From Apostichopus japonicus (lineage: Eukaryota > Echinodermata > Holothuroidea > Aspidochirotida > Stichopodidae): a stretch of DNA of 64,000 nt. Made by a program: the position numbers and the translations under genes. The notes under the pieces were generated by a model. The model was not told where the DNA came from, ran no database searches, and saw only the letters and a program-made list of their open reading frames with translations. The DNA lies in assembly GCF_037975245.1 (NCBI RefSeq), contig NC_092577.1, positions 7,471,001 through 7,535,000 of the forward strand. The letters are read 5' to 3'. Positions 58,960 through 64,000 of this stretch are shown piece after piece (position 1 is the stretch's first letter; the number at the start of each line of letters is the position of its first letter).

Positions 58960-60327
58960 GTAAGTGTATAATTAGTGTATTGCAGGACTGGTACAGTAAG
59001 CTGTGTTGTAGTTATAATTAGATTTGAGTCTGGGTAGTACGTTACTTTGTTACTGCCTACAGTAATCCTGGGGGAACAGTAATTGTTTTGAATCTTGCTT
59101 GATCAGCAAGTTCCCTAAGAGCCAGAGGGGAAGATAAAGGCCTCAGTCTAACATATACCTGTACACCTTATATTAAGCACTGCATGACATACATTGTATT
59201 GCTTACCAATGTGTAAAAGTGCACAGAGGGATGTATATGTTAATAAGCTGGGTCCACTTTATAAATAGGCAGCAAATAGGCAGTAAAATGTATATGTTCA
59301 GGCTTTTAAACAATCAATTTAGTTCATAAGTTCATGTGTCCCCTTCCTATTAAATAGAGTCACTTCAAACTAAACAAGACCCATACCCACACTAACTTAG
59401 AACACTTCTAAACTCTGGTTTGTATTATAAGGAGGGCCATCCTTATTGTTAAATCTCAGTTACAAACTAAAGAATGAATTGTCACAAGTAGTTAAACTTG
59501 ACCAAACCTATAGTACACAGTACATAGTAAGGCTTCCATTGGCCCAGTAGTTACGTCATATATACTGTACCTTCTAACTTGAGTTATTTCAACTTCAATA
59601 TCCCAAGACTAAAATAAGCTATTTGAATAGGGTTAGTTTTCTTGAAAGTAGCCTGTAAGCTCCTTCCATTAGTAGGAGTACCTAAGTGAGATTATTTCCT
59701 TTTGATATACAGGTAAACCCAAGATTTGCCAAGACTATTAAGACATTTATAAAAAAAAATTAATATGTGACATACTTCTCCATCATTCTGTTTTAATGGA
59801 GACAAGCAGGGGCGGGATTTGAGTTGTGAAAGTGGAGGGGCAAACCTGCCATCAAGACTATCTAAGCGGAGCGCCACCATCGGTTGGCGTGGAGCGTACA
59901 AGAATTTTTTTGGCTTTACAAACCCTCCAGATGGCCGGAACGGCACTTCCCGAGTGCTCTAAGCTGCATGTACCCATCCTTGAAATATGGATCTCATGTC
60001 TGCAATTGTATCTAGATAGTTAATTATCGTTTAAAAATTTGAAGAGGATTGATAGTATAACATATGGTCAGATTGTGATGTACAACTTTTGTTATACGTC
60101 ACTATCTAAGCGGAGCGCCATCATCGGTTGGCAAGGAGCGTCGAAATTTAAGCAAAAAGGAAATCCTAGATCAGCAAATATGACACCTCTGGTAACAATA
60201 AATCACATCTAGACAGTGCTTTCTCCCTAAAATTATAAGTATATTGTGCATTCTACCGATCAACAATATGTTCAGCACCCACTTCGAAATTCTCCCCGCG
60301 GCCCCCACTTCTTTGAGCACTTGGCAA

Positions 60328-61383
60328 CAGGCGCGGCGGAACGTAAAAATTATTGGGGGGCTAATGTGTGGAGACTATCTAAGCGGAGCGCCACCATCGG
60401 TTGGCGCGGAGCGTACAAGAAAATTTTGGGATTTTTCAAACCCCCAGTTGGCCGGAAACGGCACTTCCAGAGTGTTTTATCCTGCGAATACCTAGCCCTT
60501 AAATATGGGTCTCAAGCCTGAAATTTCTCAGATTGCACGTAAAAGTCTGTAAAAACATTGTATTCGATGGTGTTTTAAGAGAGTAGCTATTACTCGTAGT
60601 GTACTCGCAAAGACGTTTTTGAGTGTAGTAAGGGCATTGGCGGAGCTAGGGGTATTGGTCAGGGGGCAAGAATGGGCAAGAATGGTCTGTAGGGGCGCTT
60701 TCGACACTATCTAAGCGGAGCGCCACCACAGGTTGGCGCGGAGCGTACAGAAAATTTCTGAGTAAAGATACTCCCTAGATTGCAGGAAATGACCCTTGCT
60801 AATTTGCAGATAAACGGAGAATAAATAGGTGTCGTCGCCATTTTGTCGGAAAATTACACCAACAGAATATGACAAATGTCAATAGGCATATGAGAGCGCA
60901 ATAAAATAGTCAATAATCGCGAATAAGTAAAAAGTATTGAAAAGCTGAAAAGGGCGCCAGCAGTCCATATGAGTCCGTCAGGGGGGGGGGCATCCGCCCC
61001 CTGACTGTATATATGAACGCTCCGCCACTAAGTAAGGGGATGTTGGAGAACTGGCTCAAATAAGGCAAGTCATTGGCCTAAGACGAAGTTGTGTTACGCT
61101 TACCGGTACTCACACTCACTGCTTCCACTTTTCACGGGGCGTGAAGACGCGGTTGGGGTGACAATGTGGTCTATAGCAGGGGACGGGCCGAGGGTCCCCC
61201 AGCAATTACTAAAATTATAACACCTATATAGTATACGTGTGCATCGGACAGATCGACAAGTATGCATTGAAAATGGGCAGATGCACGTTTCGGAGCCTTG
61301 GTAAATATTGGGGGGCTTATCATGCATTTGCCCCCTCAACTTTTTCATTGAGCCCCCCAAGCCCCCCGGTTCCGCCGCCACTG
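60328..61383. mobile_element. Middle hAT-like element of the nest
   Basis: The ends CAGGCGCGGCGGAAC and GTTCCGCCGCCACTG are complementary at 13 of 15 positions. CTTGGCAA adjoins both (60320-60327 and 61384-61391). It contains one ACTATCTAAGCGGAGCGCCA copy (60372) and the inner element 60635-61030. Confidence 0.92.
60635..61030. mobile_element. Inner hAT-like MITE of the nest, 396 bp
   Basis: The ends CATTGGCGGAGC and GCTCCGCCACTA are inverted complements at all but the first positions. The exact duplication AGTAAGGG flanks them (60627-60634 and 61031-61038). It holds a further ACTATCTAAGCGGAGCGCCA copy at 60705. Confidence 0.92.
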
Positions 61384-63165
61384 CTTGGCAAATATTGGGG
61401 GCTGAACATACCTTCACCCCCCCCCCCACTTTTATGCAAAACCAAACGTAAGTGTTTCATTCATCATCGAGAATAGATCCGAAAACGGAACTTAAAGCCA
61501 CACATTATTTTATCGGCCCTACCGAAACTGCCGAGTGCTGTATACTGTAACAATGTATTTAATGTGTTACTGTGTTAGTGCCAATTTGTAATTTACATTA
61601 TTCGATTTGCATGCATCATTCCAGGATTTCGAGCAGTAAAGAAATTACATCGGCATTGCCATTGCATATTTTGAATTACATGGGGGGGGGGGTGTGTCAT
61701 GTGTCAGTATATTGAATTTAATTATTGATATACCCAATATGCAAATTTGACTTTCGTAAATCGTTTCTCAATTCAAATCTCAATCTCAAATCAATTCCTG
61801 AAGCTAGCACTGTAGCACAACCGCGGATTCATCACATGCAGAATTGAATCGCTAGTTTGTTAGCTCCAGGATTCGTAACCTGTGCTGCGAACCATGTGCT
61901 AGCTCTAGCTCCAGTTATTCTGCATGCTTCATGCTACTATGTTAATCACAAATTCGACTTAGATTCGAATCAAATAGGCCTAGTTTGATAGAGCTGTTGT
62001 GGGGAATAATTTCGATTAGGGTTGTGCACATTTGTCTGCAAAAACGACAAAAAAAAACTAAGGTCTGGGAAAAAGTGGGGGGGCAAATGCCCCCTCTTGC
62101 CCCCCCGTAATCCCGCCCATGGAGACAAGTGAGTTTGTTATTTGTAAGAGTGAACAACTGCCTCAGCAAGTGAATCAGTGATGTTGTTGCTATGGTCACA
62201 CTATCTGAAGCCTATGTGCTTCCACCTGCTATATGTCACAATTAAGTATTTGTTTAATCAAATGTAGAATGACTAACAGGAACCATATTTCCTTTTCCAT
62301 CCGAACCTTTCCTACCCTTCCCATCTCAGTGCATCCAAAACCCAAGAAAATTGATGTCAAATTTAAATCTGAAGATAGTCTAGTCTTTATGCCATTTGCC
62401 AATGAGCTATATACTGTACTAAGGGATTGCAAGTGGAAGTCTTTGGTTGGTTTACTGTAATGTGTGCATTTGTTGTTGTCAGTCAGTAAGACAAGACATG
62501 CATGTAGTTCCTGGATCAAATGCATTTCCTCAGAGTAATAACCAAAGTAATTCAGAATTCCATTCTTAGCCATTGTTCAATAGTGTTGAAGGATTCTCTT
62601 AATGTGTTCTGTCTGAGATGTACATTATTTGCACTTTAGCTATAGTACTGACCATTTAAGAGATATTTCCAGCAAACTCAAGCACATATGCATTCTACAT
62701 TGATTTCCTGATGCAATACTATGGAAGATTTGGTAGAAAAATTTCCACTAATTGTCAAAAGTTGTTTTATATTGGAGGGGTGAACTTCTCTGGAGGTAAC
62801 AATGAGTTGATCAGTTAGCACTACAAGTGTTTTAAATAACTAATTGTTTTGATTACCTCAGATGCAAAACATTTTCCTAAAGTGCAGTTTTGACAAAGGC
62901 AAAGATGCTTTGAATAATGATATTAGTCCTGTGCTGTTAGGTATGTCAGTCCAACAAACCCAAAAATAAAAACAGAAATAGAACAAAATATTTATGCTGC
63001 CCTAAGAATACAGCTCTACAAATATTCATATATACTTAATACTAAGACACAAGGAAAGACATTGATGTCTGTTACAAAAATGATCACAGACCTGATGAAT
63101 TTTCTCATTGATAAATCTAGTAAATGGAAAGTTGAGTTATTTTGTATTTTCCCTCTAACCTCCAG

Positions 63166-63276
63166 GTGGTACAGTTTTGTACATTTCTTTGGTACATTTC
63201 CTCCAAGAAAGTGAAGGAAAAAGTCAAGTGGGAACACATCACTGCTGACATAACTTCCTTTGTGAATGAGAGTCGG
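63166..63276 (+). CDS. Candidate coding exon, possibly from an NLR-type gene
   Basis: A pyrimidine-rich CTAACCTCCAG acceptor and a CGG/GTGAGT donor bound 111 bases (37 codons). The frame reads VVQFCTFLWYISSKKVKEKV, then KWEHITADITSFVNESR. The VQFxxxxxYIS...V...V.HI pattern resembles helical segments between the NACHT and LRR regions of echinoderm NLR proteins. That is a weak resemblance from memory. It lies downstream of both exon X/Y pairs on the same strand, just outside the end of the segmental duplication. Confidence 0.4.
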
Positions 63277-63429
63277 GTGAGTTTTCACATAGTAATTTCT
63301 CAACAGTCAGTTTGTGAAATGGTAATGGTTTGTGTTGGATACCTTCTGATCAAATCTACAGGCCATATGTTAGTGAAGACAGCTTGCCTAATTAGTTTCA
63401 TAAATAACATCAAATGCACTTTTTAAGAT

Positions 63430-64000
63430 TCTACTTGTTTAATTGTGTAAAGGTAATAACATTGAATAAAATTAATTACTATATTGTAGTATGGATGGAA
63501 GATATCTCTAAAGTGGAGACAGTTACTAAAAGATTCCTAAATTATCAGTTCATCAGCAGACTTTTTTAGAAAATAAAGATTGCCCACATGCCAGGAAAAC
63601 TAAGTTGCTGTAGTATGTATATTGGTCTGATCATGAATGTGTTTGGAATTGAGAAATTATGAAGTATGAAGTCTTTGAAGTTATATGTGCATTACCACCA
63701 GTAACCTTGGTATTGTTTTGACCCTTTAATACAATAAATTAGATGAGAGCGAATGAATTAGGGATACTCCAGCCATCTGCTATCACTAATTGCTATCTTT
63801 AGACCTTACATCCCCATATAACTAGTATTGCCAGTAGTCATAGCTTTTAAATAACTTTTGAATATGCATGAAGCCATGATATGCTATGTTCACTGCTCTT
63901 CTAGATGGACCTAAGTAACCAGCCTTTCCTTTCACCCTTCCTCCAAAATCAAAATGATGACAAGTGAAAGCACAAACTGTTTTGATATGACTTATTGACA
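63430..64000. other. No recognisable feature
   Basis: AT-rich DNA to the end of the window. If the exon at 63166 is real this is probably intron. No further exon was recognised. Confidence 0.45.

Larger units (their letters stand above)
59807..62121. mobile_element. Outer hAT-like element of a three-level nest
   Basis: The ends CAGGGGCGGGATTTG and GTAATCCCGCCCATG are inverted complements over the GGGCGGGATT core. The exact duplication GAGACAAG flanks them (59799-59806 and 62122-62129). The corresponding place in copy 1 of the segmental duplicate (about 52260) has no insertion. It contains ACTATCTAAGCGGAGCGCCA words at 59857 and 60102 and the nested element 60328-61383. No transposase is present. 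Confidence 0.9.
57225..63000 (+). repeat. Segmental duplicate, copy 2
   Basis: Partner of 48530-52988, in the same orientation and order. It lacks the hAT element of copy 1 and instead carries the nested insertion 59807-62121. After 63000 the sequence continues beyond the point where copy 1 is interrupted by the 2.6-kb element. Confidence 0.9.

Overview
The window is eukaryotic nuclear DNA. It is AT-rich and intron-rich, has GT-AG splice signals and AATAAA polyadenylation signals, and has no long open reading frames or operons. Dense miniature transposons, frequent TAGGCCTA-type intergenic words and RI/NLR-type LRR exons suggest a marine invertebrate deuterostome, most likely an echinoderm such as a sea cucumber. 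That assignment is inference. Most of the sequence is mobile-element debris with a few host or transposon-borne exons between.

Region 1-7.5 kb: a tandem pair of tRNA-like units between (TA)n tracts; a retroposed sequence with a U2 snRNA 5' domain inside a 12-bp target-site duplication; two copies of a hAT-type MITE with exact 8-bp duplications (a third lies at 33.6 kb); and two diverged copies of a ~600-bp segment. Region 7.5-15.6 kb: the best gene of the window. Its last four exons (184 codons) splice in frame, and it lies between inverted CACTGTAAAAAA ends flanked by TA, so a transposon may carry it. Its introns hold repeats rich in AGGTCA hexamers.

Region 15.6-38 kb: minisatellites, a non-LTR reverse transcriptase C-terminal remnant (minus strand, 17.2-17.5 kb), a ~470-bp direct duplication (22.4 and 26.7 kb), more AGGTCA-rich repeats, one LRR exon on the minus strand (30.7-30.9 kb), hAT-like elements at 35.2-36.1 and 36.7-37.8 kb, and a (TA)n tract.

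Region 38-64 kb: a 5.2-kb element (39.67-44.90 kb) with GGGCAGGGTCAAG inverted ends and eight copies of GTAACGGAGGGACA inside, itself interrupted by a ~3-kb insertion of ~400-bp tandem AGGTCA-rich units. Then comes a segmental duplication (48.5-53.0 and 57.2-63.0 kb) carrying the same pair of small candidate exons in each copy. Each copy serves as the empty site for insertions in the other: a 1.8-kb hAT element in copy 1, and a three-level nest of hAT-like elements in copy 2. Between them lies a 2.6-kb element with GGGCCATTCCAC ends and many GTGACTTACGTGAC motifs, plus a relative with a different motif. The most unusual themes are the elements with family-specific subterminal motif arrays, the U2-headed retroposon, the TIR-enclosed spliced gene, and satellites built from nuclear-receptor-like hexamers.
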